A stretch of DNA of 49,226 nt. Origin: a virus. The notes beneath the pieces were generated by a model that was not told the origin of the DNA, did no database searches, and saw nothing but the letters and a program-made list of their open reading frames with translations. Positions 17,172 to 27,596 of the stretch are shown here, in pieces; within the stretch, counting starts at the first letter, position 1; the number at the start of each line of letters is the position of its first letter. The stretch lies in IMG/VR virus record IMGVR_UViG_3300042451_001219, positions 1-49,226 of that record, one strand, 5' to 3'. A program made the translations under genes and the position numbers.

Positions 17172-18076
17172 TATTGTGTGATATCATCAAAGTTTAAGGT
17201 CTCATCTATATTAGTTCTTTCTTCGCGAACCTCATATAATGTCTCATTAAATTCGTCTTTAACTTCGTAAAGGTTGAATTGTTTGTAAATATTATTATTG
17301 TCACCATAAACAGTGTATATACCACTAGAAAGCGCTTTAGTTTGATTACCATATAATGCGTGAGCAAGAGTTGATGCATCATGTTCAACCATTTCTATTT
17401 CAACTGTTGTTGGATTGAAAAATGTATTCGTTAAAATAATTGCTTGTGTCGGTTTACCGATAAAAGGTATGCTATTTGGTCTATTTGAAGGTGCAGATGA
17501 CGGGGTTAATGTTAAAAACACCAAGTTAGTCGTTGTATCAGTATATCTATACCTAATTGACTTCTGTGAAGAATTTGATAAGTTAGATGTTATTGGTTCA
17601 CAATAAAAAGACGATGTAACTAATCTATAGAAATTAGGTACTTTTCTGTTATTATCGTCAATATATTCAATTCTGTAACCAACAAGTCCTTGTGGTATAA
17701 ATTTGTTTCTATCATCAGGTGCCACGTCATTTAAGTCAATAACTAACCCCCTAACAGAAGGTAATGCTGCCAAAATCCCACAATCAGTAATTGTTGCTCT
17801 GATTTGTTTTGGACGAATGTGTAACGTATATACGCCCAAATCCGTAAAATCTTCCGCTAACAACTTTAAATTGTACATTCCTCCCAATATTTCAGTACCA
17901 TTTAAACCTCCGGTATTGCTATTGTGAAATACTGGCGTTAAAATATCTGTAGAAGTTAACTTTTTTAATATTGGAGTGGAATCTGTTGACCTATTTTCCA
18001 CATAGTGGTACAGTATTTCAACATCTTCTGGTGAAACGTCTGCTGGTCTAATTATTCCGTATGAACCTACTGCCAT
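17171..18076 (-). CDS. Tail/baseplate structural protein (301 aa), unrecognised
   Basis: No known motif could be assigned. The protein is hydrophilic and beta-rich, starts [18 protein letters not shown] and contains [14 protein letters not shown] and a [14 protein letters not shown] segment. Its C-terminus is acidic and charged. It is coupled to the giant baseplate-fibre gene by a one-base TAATG overlap and follows the PKD-domain protein by 24 bases, so it is most likely a partner in the baseplate or a fibre connector. That role is inferred purely from position. A TATTTAT box is found 11 bases ahead of its start. Confidence 0.5.
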   Translation of the reverse strand: MAVGSYGIIRPADVSPEDVEILYHYVENRSTDSTPILKKLTSTDILTPVFHNSNTGGLNGTEILGGMYNLKLLAEDFTDLGVYTLHIRPKQIRATITDCGILAALPSVRGLVIDLNDVAPDDRNKFIPQGLVGYRIEYIDDNNRKVPNFYRLVTSSFYCEPITSNLSNSSQKSIRYRYTDTTTNLVFLTLTPSSAPSNRPNSIPFIGKPTQAIILTNTFFNPTTVEIEMVEHDASTLAHALYGNQTKALSSGIYTVYGDNNNIYKQFNLYEVKDEFNETLYEVREERTNIDETLNFDDITQ

Positions 18077-18087
18077 GTCTTTTAATG

Positions 18088-18094
18088 ATAAATA
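18088..18094 (-). promoter_or_regulatory. Putative TATTTAT promoter box before the 301-aa gene
   Basis: The coding strand reads AATTATATTTATCATT, 11 bases ahead of ATG 18076. The TATATTT part fits the TAnnTTT core of the Bacteroidota -7 element. Confidence 0.4.
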
Positions 18095-18100
18095 TAATTT

Positions 18101-19213
18101 TTATTGTTTTCTAACTTTAAAATACCCATTTCCGTACACATCTAATTCACCAAGATTGTCAATTTCGCCAAGTCGTAAATTATATTCGGTTACACCTTGT
18201 TTGCCTCTCTCAACAAAAACATCAGAATATATTATAGGATCGGTGATAAAACCTAGAAAATGTTCATTTCTGGTAAGCATCGTGTTGATTACAAATTCAG
18301 GGTCATAATTTGATGTGTTACCTGTAATTAATGTGGTTCCATCGGATAAATCCAGATAAGACAGGTTATCCAATGTGTATCCACTATATGTGTAAGTTTC
18401 ACCATCCATGGTGGTTGTACCCGTAGTTACACCTGAATAAGTGTTTGTTGAACCGTATAATCTTAATTCATCAACTCTACTTGTGCCAATTGCTGTAAAC
18501 ATTGTTGTGCCGGTGTATCCGGTCGTATTGCTGTCATAATCGTTAACGTAATCTTGTGTTACACCAGTTATAGATGTATATGGAACGTTAAATGTTAGTG
18601 TACCTAATGGGTTTGATCCGGTATAACCAGAAGTTAAAGGAATATGAACAATTTTTTGAACATTTTCAACCGACCATGGACTATCCATAGTAAGTTTAAT
18701 TATTTTTTCTCCGGTTGTGGTGTAGGTGTGTGAAACATTTGATAATAAAGTAACGCCAGATATTGATCCGTCGCCCCAATCAACCGTGAAGTTGGCGTCG
18801 ACAAGTTTTTTTAATCTATTTGTACTCCCTGTGTTATAAACCGTGATTGTGTTGCTTGATCCAGCATAAGTAAAATTACATAGTTGTTCAACTTGTTCAA
18901 TTTCTCCATCAAATTCCACCATAACACCCATTTCGTCTAAATCAACCTCTAAAAATAACGGTAATTGATTATCACCATACGCTTGTGGTTTAGTTATATT
19001 AGACCAAGTTGTTCCGCTCCATTTATAATAACCTTCCGAAAAACTACCGGTATTTGTGTTATAGATAACATCACCTTGGTTTGGACCAATATATACGCTC
19101 CCGGACCAAGGAACTAGAGAACCGTCTCTATCATACCAATTCTGACTATTCAATGACACTAATGAGCCACTAACAATATTTTCACGTAATATTTCAAATT
19201 TCTTAGTTCTCAT
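18101..19213 (-). CDS. Tail protein with PKD-like Ig domain (370 aa)
   Basis: Residues of about 130-190 carry a PKD-type signature: NFTVDWGDGS, then SHTYTTTGEKIIKLT. The WGDGS turn and the HTY strand are hallmarks of PKD domains, Ig-like folds common in surface proteins and occasionally in phage tails. The rest is Thr/Gly/Ser-rich, with TGYTG-type turns and a charged C-terminus. It lies between two other tail genes, with a one-base TAATG overlap to the upstream gene and 24 bases to the next. A decoration or fibre-contact role within the baseplate periphery is inferred. Confidence 0.62.
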   Translation of the reverse strand: MRTKKFEILRENIVSGSLVSLNSQNWYDRDGSLVPWSGSVYIGPNQGDVIYNTNTGSFSEGYYKWSGTTWSNITKPQAYGDNQLPLFLEVDLDEMGVMVEFDGEIEQVEQLCNFTYAGSSNTITVYNTGSTNRLKKLVDANFTVDWGDGSISGVTLLSNVSHTYTTTGEKIIKLTMDSPWSVENVQKIVHIPLTSGYTGSNPLGTLTFNVPYTSITGVTQDYVNDYDSNTTGYTGTTMFTAIGTSRVDELRLYGSTNTYSGVTTGTTTMDGETYTYSGYTLDNLSYLDLSDGTTLITGNTSNYDPEFVINTMLTRNEHFLGFITDPIIYSDVFVERGKQGVTEYNLRLGEIDNLGELDVYGNGYFKVRKQ

Positions 19214-19977
19214 TATGTTCTGATTTCATAAAAGTTTATGGGTGTATTCTTAAAACCCTTCCTGCTACCAACAGAACCGTTGTATTGTTTAACAATATAT
19301 GAATGATTTGTTTGGTCTATCGTGATTTGATAATATAGATCATTTTTATCGATAAATGAAGTCGCCGACACATCTTTATTTACAAAAGGAATTACTGAAC
19401 CGTCTTCCGCATTAAAAAACCTAGCACTCATATAGAAAGTTGTACCACTGTATACGCTACTATCTTGAAACCAGAAAAAATACATATTTTCTGTGTTACT
19501 ATAATTGTTACCAGTAAAAACTGGTACACGAATAAAATCATTCAAATCACTTAAAAAAACTTTTTGACCTAATGGTAATGATAAAGTTTTAGCGTATATC
19601 AATTTTTGATTTTCTCTAAACGGTGTTGTGAAAAATTCTAACCTAAAAAAACTTTTTACCGTTTGTTTTAACATTAATGCGTTCTCTTTTGGAGATAAAC
19701 CAACTAGGTTATAGTCAAGACCTTTAATGTAACTACCAACTTCATCTAAAAAATAAAAATAAAACCAAATATCACATTGGGAAATTCCAGAAGTAATACC
19801 CGTATATGGTTCATGTATGTATCTTGTTGTTTCATAATTATCAACAGGATTTATGATTGTTCTAAGTGCCTTGTCTTCAAACTCTTGAAAATTCTCATGC
19901 CACCCAAGATTTGTTTTAAAATCTTGTTCGCCAGAAATGTTTAAATTGATATCAGATGTTGTTGTTAATATTTTCAT
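19213..19977 (-). CDS. Tail-associated protein (254 aa), unrecognised
   Basis: The start is taken at ATG 19977, which forms a TAATG overlap with the upstream gene; an in-frame TTG two codons earlier is less likely. The sequence is rich in aromatic and acidic residues (CDIWFYFYFLDEVGSYIKG) with a beta-strand pattern throughout, and no catalytic motif is seen. It is bracketed by coupled tail genes on both sides, so its product is expected in equal amounts in the baseplate. Function is unknown. Confidence 0.55.
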   Translation of the reverse strand: MKILTTTSDINLNISGEQDFKTNLGWHENFQEFEDKALRTIINPVDNYETTRYIHEPYTGITSGISQCDIWFYFYFLDEVGSYIKGLDYNLVGLSPKENALMLKQTVKSFFRLEFFTTPFRENQKLIYAKTLSLPLGQKVFLSDLNDFIRVPVFTGNNYSNTENMYFFWFQDSSVYSGTTFYMSARFFNAEDGSVIPFVNKDVSATSFIDKNDLYYQITIDQTNHSYIVKQYNGSVGSRKGFKNTPINFYEIRT

Positions 19978-21728
19978 TAGCAATTTGTGTTTTTCTTTCC
20001 AAATTCCCTTATTCCGTCTGATTTATTTAAAAATGCATATTCATTTCTTAAATAAAAATTAATATCTGACATCACATAATGTTGACCATTTACAAATGGA
20101 AAATCAGTTCCAAATCCAAGATCATCAACATAACCGTGATCATATATATCTCTCCATCTCCATGTTTTTGTTTTTTCGTAAAATTCAGCATTGTCTGGGA
20201 GATTATAAATATTTTTAGTATCTGAACTTTCAATGTAAGGCGATTCTTGTCTTAACTTTATTTTATAATGTGGTTGATAATATAATCCTAATTTATTTGA
20301 GGTATTAACATTCGTATAATAAGCAGAATCGTTTTGATTAAAATCAAAAATATTAACTGGGTTAGTTATCTTATGTAACGCTTCACTAATAACCCTTTCT
20401 TTCATGTTAACGTGATCGTATTCAACGAACGCGCCTGTTAATACTGTTCCTGTTGGTAGGGTGTTTCCACTAGTAAATGTAATTCCACTTACATTCCAAG
20501 AGGTTCCGCTAATAGTTGTTTCATTAGCAGTAGTTCCGCTATAATGATTATCTACCCAAGAATTATGTAGGTGAAATTTATAACCAACTTTTGGTGGGTA
20601 TTCAAAATAACCAGAACCATTTCTAAAAATTGTTGTTAAATAAATCTCGTTTGGTGTGTAATCCAAGTTGTTTGTTATTCCGGTTAAAACAAATGGTTCC
20701 CTAAAATCAAATATCACAGATTCCATTCTGTTTCTTTCAACTAAAACATCATTTTCACCAACACTATTTTCAAATAATAATTTTTTTTCATCTTCAAATA
20801 TTGGACTCTCAAAACCCGCCTTATCCATAATATAAGCATCAACTTCAGTTAATGTTTTATGTTTATGAACATAGTATGAACAAGTGGTACCTGTAACATC
20901 TTCTTTATCTAAACATCTTTTAATTAATACAACACCATTTAATGTTCTACCACTAAGTTCAGTTTTATTAATATTTAATACGTATTTTTCTGAATCATAT
21001 ATTTCATCTCCAACTCTCATTATTGAATAAGCCGTTGTATTATATTGTGATGCGCCACTTATAAGAATAAATTCATTTTCGCTAATTCCATGCGGAACTG
21101 GTGTTGTTAACTTGTAATATGTGCCCTCATCTGAGACCCTAGTTGGGATTCCATGTTTTGCCTTTGTTCCAACTGGTGTTTGTGTTCCTCCTGTTAGTGT
21201 GTATGCAATATAATGTTCTGGATCACTATCATGTACATATGATAAATAAAAATTCCAATTAAAATATGGTGCTTCCATTATTGATATGTCTATGTGTCCA
21301 CCGGTTCCGATCGTACTTACTCCAGACGAATCGTAGGTACCCATAGTTGATCCTGTGCTAACTGTTGGTACCGATATTACTTCGCGTTGTAAGTCGCGTC
21401 TAAGAAAAGCGAATTCATTATAAGGTAAAAATCCTTGATTATCTCCTGATGCACCATCACCATTTAAGTATAATGTTTTTGTAAGATCACTATAACCAGT
21501 TGATCCTGAATATAAGTTTCTGAAAATCATTTTTAATTTTCCATAAATCTTATATTTTTTACTTTCATTTCTTTCATCATTATATAATTGATCAATATCT
21601 AAAAGTATGTTACGATCACCTTCACGTAATAACTCTTCTGAAGATTCTAAACCTATTTTGGTTTGTATGTCTTTTTCTGGTGCCTTTGCGTACTCTTTAT
21701 TTGGTAATATGATTTGTTTCTTTTCCAT
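19977..21728 (-). CDS. Tail/baseplate structural protein (583 aa), unrecognised
   Basis: No family was recognised. The N-terminal 70 residues are charged and helical (LPNKEYAKAPEKDIQTK, then KKYKIYGKLKMIF). The remainder is beta-rich with Gly/Ser/Thr turns such as GSTGYS and GTGGHIDIS. It ends with a Cys. TAATG overlaps exist with both neighbours, so it is translated in series with the 1325-aa and 254-aa proteins. The size, composition and position after the gp6-like wedge gene suggest a structural piece of the baseplate. Confidence 0.55.
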   Translation of the reverse strand: MEKKQIILPNKEYAKAPEKDIQTKIGLESSEELLREGDRNILLDIDQLYNDERNESKKYKIYGKLKMIFRNLYSGSTGYSDLTKTLYLNGDGASGDNQGFLPYNEFAFLRRDLQREVISVPTVSTGSTMGTYDSSGVSTIGTGGHIDISIMEAPYFNWNFYLSYVHDSDPEHYIAYTLTGGTQTPVGTKAKHGIPTRVSDEGTYYKLTTPVPHGISENEFILISGASQYNTTAYSIMRVGDEIYDSEKYVLNINKTELSGRTLNGVVLIKRCLDKEDVTGTTCSYYVHKHKTLTEVDAYIMDKAGFESPIFEDEKKLLFENSVGENDVLVERNRMESVIFDFREPFVLTGITNNLDYTPNEIYLTTIFRNGSGYFEYPPKVGYKFHLHNSWVDNHYSGTTANETTISGTSWNVSGITFTSGNTLPTGTVLTGAFVEYDHVNMKERVISEALHKITNPVNIFDFNQNDSAYYTNVNTSNKLGLYYQPHYKIKLRQESPYIESSDTKNIYNLPDNAEFYEKTKTWRWRDIYDHGYVDDLGFGTDFPFVNGQHYVMSDINFYLRNEYAFLNKSDGIREFGKKNTNC

Positions 21729-24700
21729 TATTCTGCTGATGGGAATGCTCCTTTTGGACCAAACATTTGTACAAATTTATCAAGCCCGGTTTTACCTGCT
21801 TTCAATCCAAAATAGAACATGAACGGTGTTGACAAAATTTGTTTTGTTCCGCTATAATAATCTTGTGTCTTTCTAATTATAAAATCATCCGTGTAGTCCC
21901 ATGGTTGTGAATTCCAAGTTCCGGCGTGACTATATCTTGTATACAGCGTGCCAGTAATTGGGCTAACTGTACTACCACTTGTTACTGCTAAAACAGTAAA
22001 TCCTGGATATTCGCTATCATAATCATGATAACCAACAGGGAATATGTTACCATCAATTACAGCATCAAATTCAACATCATTAGTTGCGTTACCAGTATTA
22101 ACTGTTAATCCACTAAAATCATATGTCATAGGTAATAACAAATACCTATCGGATGAATCGTCTGAACTATTGTTTAAATTATATGCATATGTCATACCTT
22201 GTAATGGTTGTACCTGAACTTGTGTGTAATCCCAAGATTGATTATCTGAGGTGGCTTCATTTGTCCCACCAAAACCAGTCCCTTTTTTATCCCAAAGAAA
22301 GAATGGAACCTTTTGTGAAGATTCCGTTAATCTTCCTTGAATATATGTAACTCCGTCATTTGCTAAATGCGTTGGTTCATTTAAGCACGCTCTAACTCTT
22401 TCACCGTCTTCATCGAATTCAAACGTAACGGGTAACGCTCCCCAATATCCATTTGGTTTGAATACTTGTGGATATATATCTGGGTCTAATACCTGGTATG
22501 AGTAGCCAAGATATTTTGGACTTTGTAAATCAAATTCTTGAATACCTGCTTCATTATTTATTGAAATCAATTGTGTAATATCACCATCAAAAACCTTGTT
22601 TGTAAACTTAAAGCCAGTGTTATCGAAAAAATCTTTTATGTCAAAGGTATTGTTACTCACATCCATTCTATAGTTTATTGCTAAACCTAATAATTCTCCG
22701 AATGATTGAAATGATGTTGGCCCAATTGATCTAGACACTGAACAGTTTGGATCTAATGTTGAGTCAACACATATTTCTTTTATAAATTCATCTCTAGGAC
22801 CTAAATCAACTAATGTTGTTGGTCTTCCTAATGTTCTACCATAAATTCCTTTAGATACCCCCCAATTACTCTCATTGGTATAAATTGCTGACCTATAATA
22901 ATACTTGTCTTGTGGTCCAACATATCTTATCACATCTTCACAATACTTTCCTTTTCTTCCTTTGAATTGGAAAAAATATAGAGAACCAGATAACCAGTTA
23001 TCAATAAATGAATAATTTACAATTCCCCCACAAAACAATTTACTAACTCTTTTTCTTCTTCTATATTCTTTTAGGTATTCATAAAGTTGAATGTTATCCT
23101 GGGTGGCGGGAATAAAATAAAAGACACCATTACTAAATTCACTTTCGCCACTAGGTGTTATTGATGTAAAATTTGTTCCTCTATATTCTTTTACTAAAGG
23201 TTCATTCCTATTTGAAATATTTGTAGACGTGATGTCTGGTTGGTACACATATGATACTGTCCTTCCTGAACCAATATAATAATATCTGACAATACCTTCG
23301 TCATATGGTGTATCATATAGTTGGCAGCCGCTTTCTAATAATGTATCAATGCTTGGCGGTACCGAGTTTAGGTCAACAATAAAAACTGTATATAAAGTGT
23401 TTTCGGAAAATGAGTTTGTTGAATCTTTTAGAAACAACGATGTGCCGTCTGTTGATATTAAATTATCTGTACCATCCAATTCTATAACTGCACTAGTAGA
23501 TCCTGACACAATTAAACCATAATCGTTTTGTCTACTAATAAAATCAGCGTTATTAATAATCGCCGTAGACGTTCCTCCGGTACATGGTTGTTGTGTATAA
23601 TTTGTTATATTAAGCAGTAAGTTAGAACTATCATCACTACTAAATTCAACATAACCAACTTGTGGGTCAACAAACGTAAAAACAATATCCATTGAATTAG
23701 TTGTAATACCTGTTTTGTAAAACGAATTACTAGGTACCGTTCCTGGGTCGGTATAGTTATAATCAATTAATTGAGTGTAACCACCTAAACCATTATCAAT
23801 ATAAACTCTAACCTCTGGATGCATTGTTCCTAAATTATGTACAGCACCGCTCCAAGAATAATTTGATGTTCCCGGGTATATTGAAGCAGAGTTATAATCA
23901 ACCCTCTCTGTACCACTTATTGAACCTTGTATTTGTCCTTGTCCAACCACACAATAATCTTTAGAACTAGAGCCGGCAATAGATGTACCATAATCATTTT
24001 CACCATTACATTCTTCGCATTCAGGGTAAGTTATTAAATATAATTGCCTTTGTCCTGCCGATTGTAATGTGTATGCAAACTTTCTAACAGATCTGGCTAA
24101 AAATCTAATTGGTCTAAAATCAACAGCGTCAGCAAAATCATGAAAAACAATTGCCAATGTATTGAATAGCGTTAATGTTACTAGATTGATTAAATGTTCA
24201 AAAAATAAAAGCACATCTGCAATTAATAATGAAAATGTAAAATTTCTTATCCCAAAATTAACTGGTGGGGTTACGACATTGTCTGAACAATCTTCTTCTT
24301 CAGAAGGAACAATTTCTTTTATCCCGACATATCTGTCATTACTAAAAGTGTTGCCTTTAAAATAAGAATTTTGAAAAGATGATACTGTGTAAACTTTACC
24401 GTACGTTAACCTGTAAAAATAATCTCTAGGGTAGTATTGACCAAAATCATTATATAATATCCCTCGATTTGAATCTGATGAAACCGCTAAAGTTGGATAC
24501 TCCTTCCAATTAGTTGAAAATGTGTATGATTGATCTATTTGTGTTGAATATTCTCTAATGTTTGGTACTATATATGATGCAACTTTTCTTGTTCTTTCTT
24601 TTCCTTCATCACCTAGGTTGAATCTAAAACGATAACAAGCGGATGTTGGTATCCCTTTGTTTGAATCATTTGTTATTTCGTTTTCTCCAAATTCGTTTGT

Positions 24701-25705
24701 AAAAACATAATCCATGTTCATGGGTACAGAAAAAACAAATCCACCGTCTTCTGGAATATCTTCATTTAAATCGTATTCTTCTAAAACGGGTCTACTGTCA
24801 ACATCTTTTTCTGTGGTAAATCTAATCGCCTCGATAGTTCCGGTGCTTGTTGTTAAATCACACTTCCTACCCATCTTTCTTCTTGGTTGACAATTTTTGT
24901 TAATCGAATTTTTAGATGTGTCGGTATATGTTCCGCCAATTAAAAATGCTTTTGGTTCAACTTTGACTCCCTGATTTGATAAATCGAAATCCGTTCTTGT
25001 TATACCTAATTCACATAAATCGATGTTACCCCAAAACGGAACAACGTCAATTGTTTTATCGAATGAAACAATTTGTGGAAGTGAATCTATGTCTTGGCTG
25101 GACTTAAATGAGTGTGTGTTTTTAAAACTATCAACACCGAACCCATTTCTAATAAAATCATATGGCCTAAGTGAGAAACATCCCATGTCAGATAAGTCAA
25201 CGTCAACGTGTATTGTTTGTTCACCTAATGGAACCCCCCAAATCATGAAATCTCCAGAACTATTTGTTTTTACAGTGTATTTGTAGTATTTTTCATACAC
25301 TTCTAAGTATTCTTCCCTAGTTAAAATATCTTTTTGATCTGGGAATGTACCGGTTGGCTCGTGTCCACCATGTTGCTTTCTAGATGGTAATAAATTATAC
25401 CTATAACCACTATCATTCTTGTCTTGTGTGCTTTTAAAAGGATATAATGCGGATATTACTGGATCATCTTCATCCTCCTGTTTTAGTGGGATAAAAATAG
25501 AAACCCTAGCATTTGGAACACCAAAACCGTTGTTTACTGAAACTCTACCACAAACAACACCATAATCAGCACACAATGAGGTATAAACATCATATTGTGT
25601 GAATTTTAACGATAATATCTCTAATAAATCGAATTTCTGTTCTAGATTTACCGTTACGGTCTTGTCTTTACCAATATTTGTTAAAATTCTATGTTTTTGG
25701 TTCAT
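21728..25705 (-). CDS. Very large tail protein with carboxypeptidase-regulatory-like domain and hydrophobic segment (1325 aa)
   Basis: Residues of about 50-175 resemble a carboxypeptidase-regulatory-like Ig fold: VCGRVSVNNGFGVPNARVSI, then later VKTNSSGDFMIWGVPLG and TIHVDVDLSD. Around residues 480-525 lies a long hydrophobic stretch (FTFSLLIADVLLFF, then LVTLTLFNTLAIVF) that could form two helices. A basic segment and a CEEC motif come next. The C-terminal half is Tyr/Gly/Asp-rich beta structure. It follows the gp6-like gene by 57 bases and is coupled by TAATG to the 583-aa gene. It could be a baseplate-periphery or membrane-touching protein; nothing more precise can be claimed. Confidence 0.6.
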   Translation of the reverse strand: MNQKHRILTNIGKDKTVTVNLEQKFDLLEILSLKFTQYDVYTSLCADYGVVCGRVSVNNGFGVPNARVSIFIPLKQEDEDDPVISALYPFKSTQDKNDSGYRYNLLPSRKQHGGHEPTGTFPDQKDILTREEYLEVYEKYYKYTVKTNSSGDFMIWGVPLGEQTIHVDVDLSDMGCFSLRPYDFIRNGFGVDSFKNTHSFKSSQDIDSLPQIVSFDKTIDVVPFWGNIDLCELGITRTDFDLSNQGVKVEPKAFLIGGTYTDTSKNSINKNCQPRRKMGRKCDLTTSTGTIEAIRFTTEKDVDSRPVLEEYDLNEDIPEDGGFVFSVPMNMDYVFTNEFGENEITNDSNKGIPTSACYRFRFNLGDEGKERTRKVASYIVPNIREYSTQIDQSYTFSTNWKEYPTLAVSSDSNRGILYNDFGQYYPRDYFYRLTYGKVYTVSSFQNSYFKGNTFSNDRYVGIKEIVPSEEEDCSDNVVTPPVNFGIRNFTFSLLIADVLLFFEHLINLVTLTLFNTLAIVFHDFADAVDFRPIRFLARSVRKFAYTLQSAGQRQLYLITYPECEECNGENDYGTSIAGSSSKDYCVVGQGQIQGSISGTERVDYNSASIYPGTSNYSWSGAVHNLGTMHPEVRVYIDNGLGGYTQLIDYNYTDPGTVPSNSFYKTGITTNSMDIVFTFVDPQVGYVEFSSDDSSNLLLNITNYTQQPCTGGTSTAIINNADFISRQNDYGLIVSGSTSAVIELDGTDNLISTDGTSLFLKDSTNSFSENTLYTVFIVDLNSVPPSIDTLLESGCQLYDTPYDEGIVRYYYIGSGRTVSYVYQPDITSTNISNRNEPLVKEYRGTNFTSITPSGESEFSNGVFYFIPATQDNIQLYEYLKEYRRRKRVSKLFCGGIVNYSFIDNWLSGSLYFFQFKGRKGKYCEDVIRYVGPQDKYYYRSAIYTNESNWGVSKGIYGRTLGRPTTLVDLGPRDEFIKEICVDSTLDPNCSVSRSIGPTSFQSFGELLGLAINYRMDVSNNTFDIKDFFDNTGFKFTNKVFDGDITQLISINNEAGIQEFDLQSPKYLGYSYQVLDPDIYPQVFKPNGYWGALPVTFEFDEDGERVRACLNEPTHLANDGVTYIQGRLTESSQKVPFFLWDKKGTGFGGTNEATSDNQSWDYTQVQVQPLQGMTYAYNLNNSSDDSSDRYLLLPMTYDFSGLTVNTGNATNDVEFDAVIDGNIFPVGYHDYDSEYPGFTVLAVTSGSTVSPITGTLYTRYSHAGTWNSQPWDYTDDFIIRKTQDYYSGTKQILSTPFMFYFGLKAGKTGLDKFVQMFGPKGAFPSAE

Positions 25706-25710
25706 ACTAA

Positions 25711-25718
25711 TATAAATA
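25711..25718 (-). promoter_or_regulatory. Putative TATTTATA promoter box before the 1325-aa gene
   Basis: The coding strand reads TTTCTATTTATATTAGT and then ATG 25705. The box is within six bases of the start and sits in a 57-base gap. Confidence 0.42.
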
Positions 25719-25762
25719 GAAACTCGCCGAATTTCTAAAGGAGAATATACACAAAAATTATC

Positions 25763-27595
25763 TTAGTATGTAGTGGAACCCAGAGTTTTAACTCTTATTT
25801 TGATATCTTTATTTGGGAATCTTATTTGAAAGATTTGATTGGCTTTCATATATACAGTCATATCGCTCTGAAGTATCTCCTTTGTCGCGGTGTTTTTGTA
25901 TTGTTGTGCAACTTCAGATGTTGAATATTCACCACCTGTCTTACCAAAAACTCTTACATCTACAACTTGAACTATTCCAGATACATCTGTTATCGCTTTT
26001 TTTAATTCACCAACGAAAAGTGGATCACCCATCTTTCTTTTTTCAACTAAAAAATAGTCGGTAATGGTGCTAACTGAATCTTTTACAATTTCTGATTGGT
26101 TTTGATTCTTGTCCACAATTAAATCAACTTCTAAACCTAAATCAATAACCTCACCACTAACAATATCTAGGTAATCATTAATCATTCTAAATTCTGATAG
26201 ATAATTCAATATATTGGTTCTTAGTGTATTAGAAACTGTATCAATTAAGTTACCGCTCTCGTCGTATGAAAGAAGTTTGATTCTGACTTTATTGTCTTCT
26301 TCCATTACATTAACCTTTGCTGGCGCACCGTAGGTTGATGGCATGTTTTCAATTAATGATTTATAATCGTTTAATGTTACCGCTCTGTTTTGAGCAGAAA
26401 AATTATACGCAATCATGTTTCTTAATTCTTCTATAGTTGGTTGATCTGCGCCGCCAACCGCTGGGGTTATATTTGTAACTTGTAATGATTGTTGAACCTG
26501 GTTATTAACTGTTGATTGTGGTCCAGTTAGAATAAATTCAACATTCTCAACTGTGTTTATAATGCCAATACCTAAATTAGTTGACTTACCACCACCAACT
26601 CTATATTTGACAAAAAGGGTTGTGTTTGACTTAGGTATATTACCTAATGAAAGGTTGTTTAAGTACGTTCCTAAAGTAACTTTTAAATTTCCAGTAACAT
26701 AGTTATCTAAATTATCTAATGGATCAACATTACCTGAACCAAATGTCATTGACAAATATCCTTCGGGTGTATATTCTGAAATAAATTTATTTGAAACTTT
26801 AAGGTATGTTCCAGCACTAAAGTTTTTTCTATCTGAAACTGATGTTGGGTCTTTAATAAAAACTTTATCTTGAACTAATGATTTTACTTCATACCACTTG
26901 TTATCAGAATTTATAAATTCACTAGCATTAGGGTTTGCACCAAATGATGTACCTTCTTTATGGATAACAGAGGTAATACCTAGTATATTTTTTTCTGGTA
27001 AATAAAATTTTAAGAACGGCTTCTGGTCTCTAGTTGAAACAGATCTTCTAAAGATTCTTGTAACTCCGTTAACTACCGCTTCTCTTTTTGTAATTGTATA
27101 TGAAAGAAGTTTATTATTTGCGTCAAAATTTGGTATTTTTAATCTATTTGGTTCTCCTCTATTGTTAAATGGGTTAGAAAAGTCAATATCTTCAATTGTT
27201 TCAAATACTTGCCCACCGCCAGAAACTTGTGCACCCGATCTTAATATACCTTCGTATCTATCATCATCTTTATCACCTCTAACCGGAACATTAATACTGA
27301 AATCACATAACGCTACTGATGGTCTTAAACCAGGAACTCTAATTCCGTATGTTTTAGCAATATGAAATAAAGATTGTCTCTGTTGAGCAAAATCTAACAT
27401 TGTTTCTTGCCATACTCTATCAATATGATAATGTAAGTTATCCGCAACAGCGGCATTCAAATCTAACGATACAGAAAAAATTGAAGCGTCATTAGTATTT
27501 TGAATAATCTCAGGATAATAATCTTTTGTTAGATTAACTAACTCTTCTCTTATTCCTGCAAAGTCCCTGTTGGTGTATGATATTTTTTTACTCAT
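25763..27595 (-). CDS. Baseplate wedge protein, gp6/J-like
   Basis: The 610-aa product has the baseplate J pattern. Its N-terminus, with SYTNRDFAGIREELV and NDASIFSVSLDLNAAVADNL, matches the start of T4 gp6-type wedge proteins. Around residue 385 is GGADQPTIEELRNM, followed by AVTLNDYKSLIENMPSTYG, the most conserved J-family region. A C-terminal domain has GDPLFVGELKKAI. The family forms the ring of wedges around the central hub in contractile tails. It directly follows the gp25-like gene with a one-base gap, as gp25 and gp6 relatives do in many contractile-tail clusters. Confident identification. Confidence 0.88.
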   Translation of the reverse strand: MSKKISYTNRDFAGIREELVNLTKDYYPEIIQNTNDASIFSVSLDLNAAVADNLHYHIDRVWQETMLDFAQQRQSLFHIAKTYGIRVPGLRPSVALCDFSINVPVRGDKDDDRYEGILRSGAQVSGGGQVFETIEDIDFSNPFNNRGEPNRLKIPNFDANNKLLSYTITKREAVVNGVTRIFRRSVSTRDQKPFLKFYLPEKNILGITSVIHKEGTSFGANPNASEFINSDNKWYEVKSLVQDKVFIKDPTSVSDRKNFSAGTYLKVSNKFISEYTPEGYLSMTFGSGNVDPLDNLDNYVTGNLKVTLGTYLNNLSLGNIPKSNTTLFVKYRVGGGKSTNLGIGIINTVENVEFILTGPQSTVNNQVQQSLQVTNITPAVGGADQPTIEELRNMIAYNFSAQNRAVTLNDYKSLIENMPSTYGAPAKVNVMEEDNKVRIKLLSYDESGNLIDTVSNTLRTNILNYLSEFRMINDYLDIVSGEVIDLGLEVDLIVDKNQNQSEIVKDSVSTITDYFLVEKRKMGDPLFVGELKKAITDVSGIVQVVDVRVFGKTGGEYSTSEVAQQYKNTATKEILQSDMTVYMKANQIFQIRFPNKDIKIRVKTLGSTTY

Positions 27596-27596
27596 T

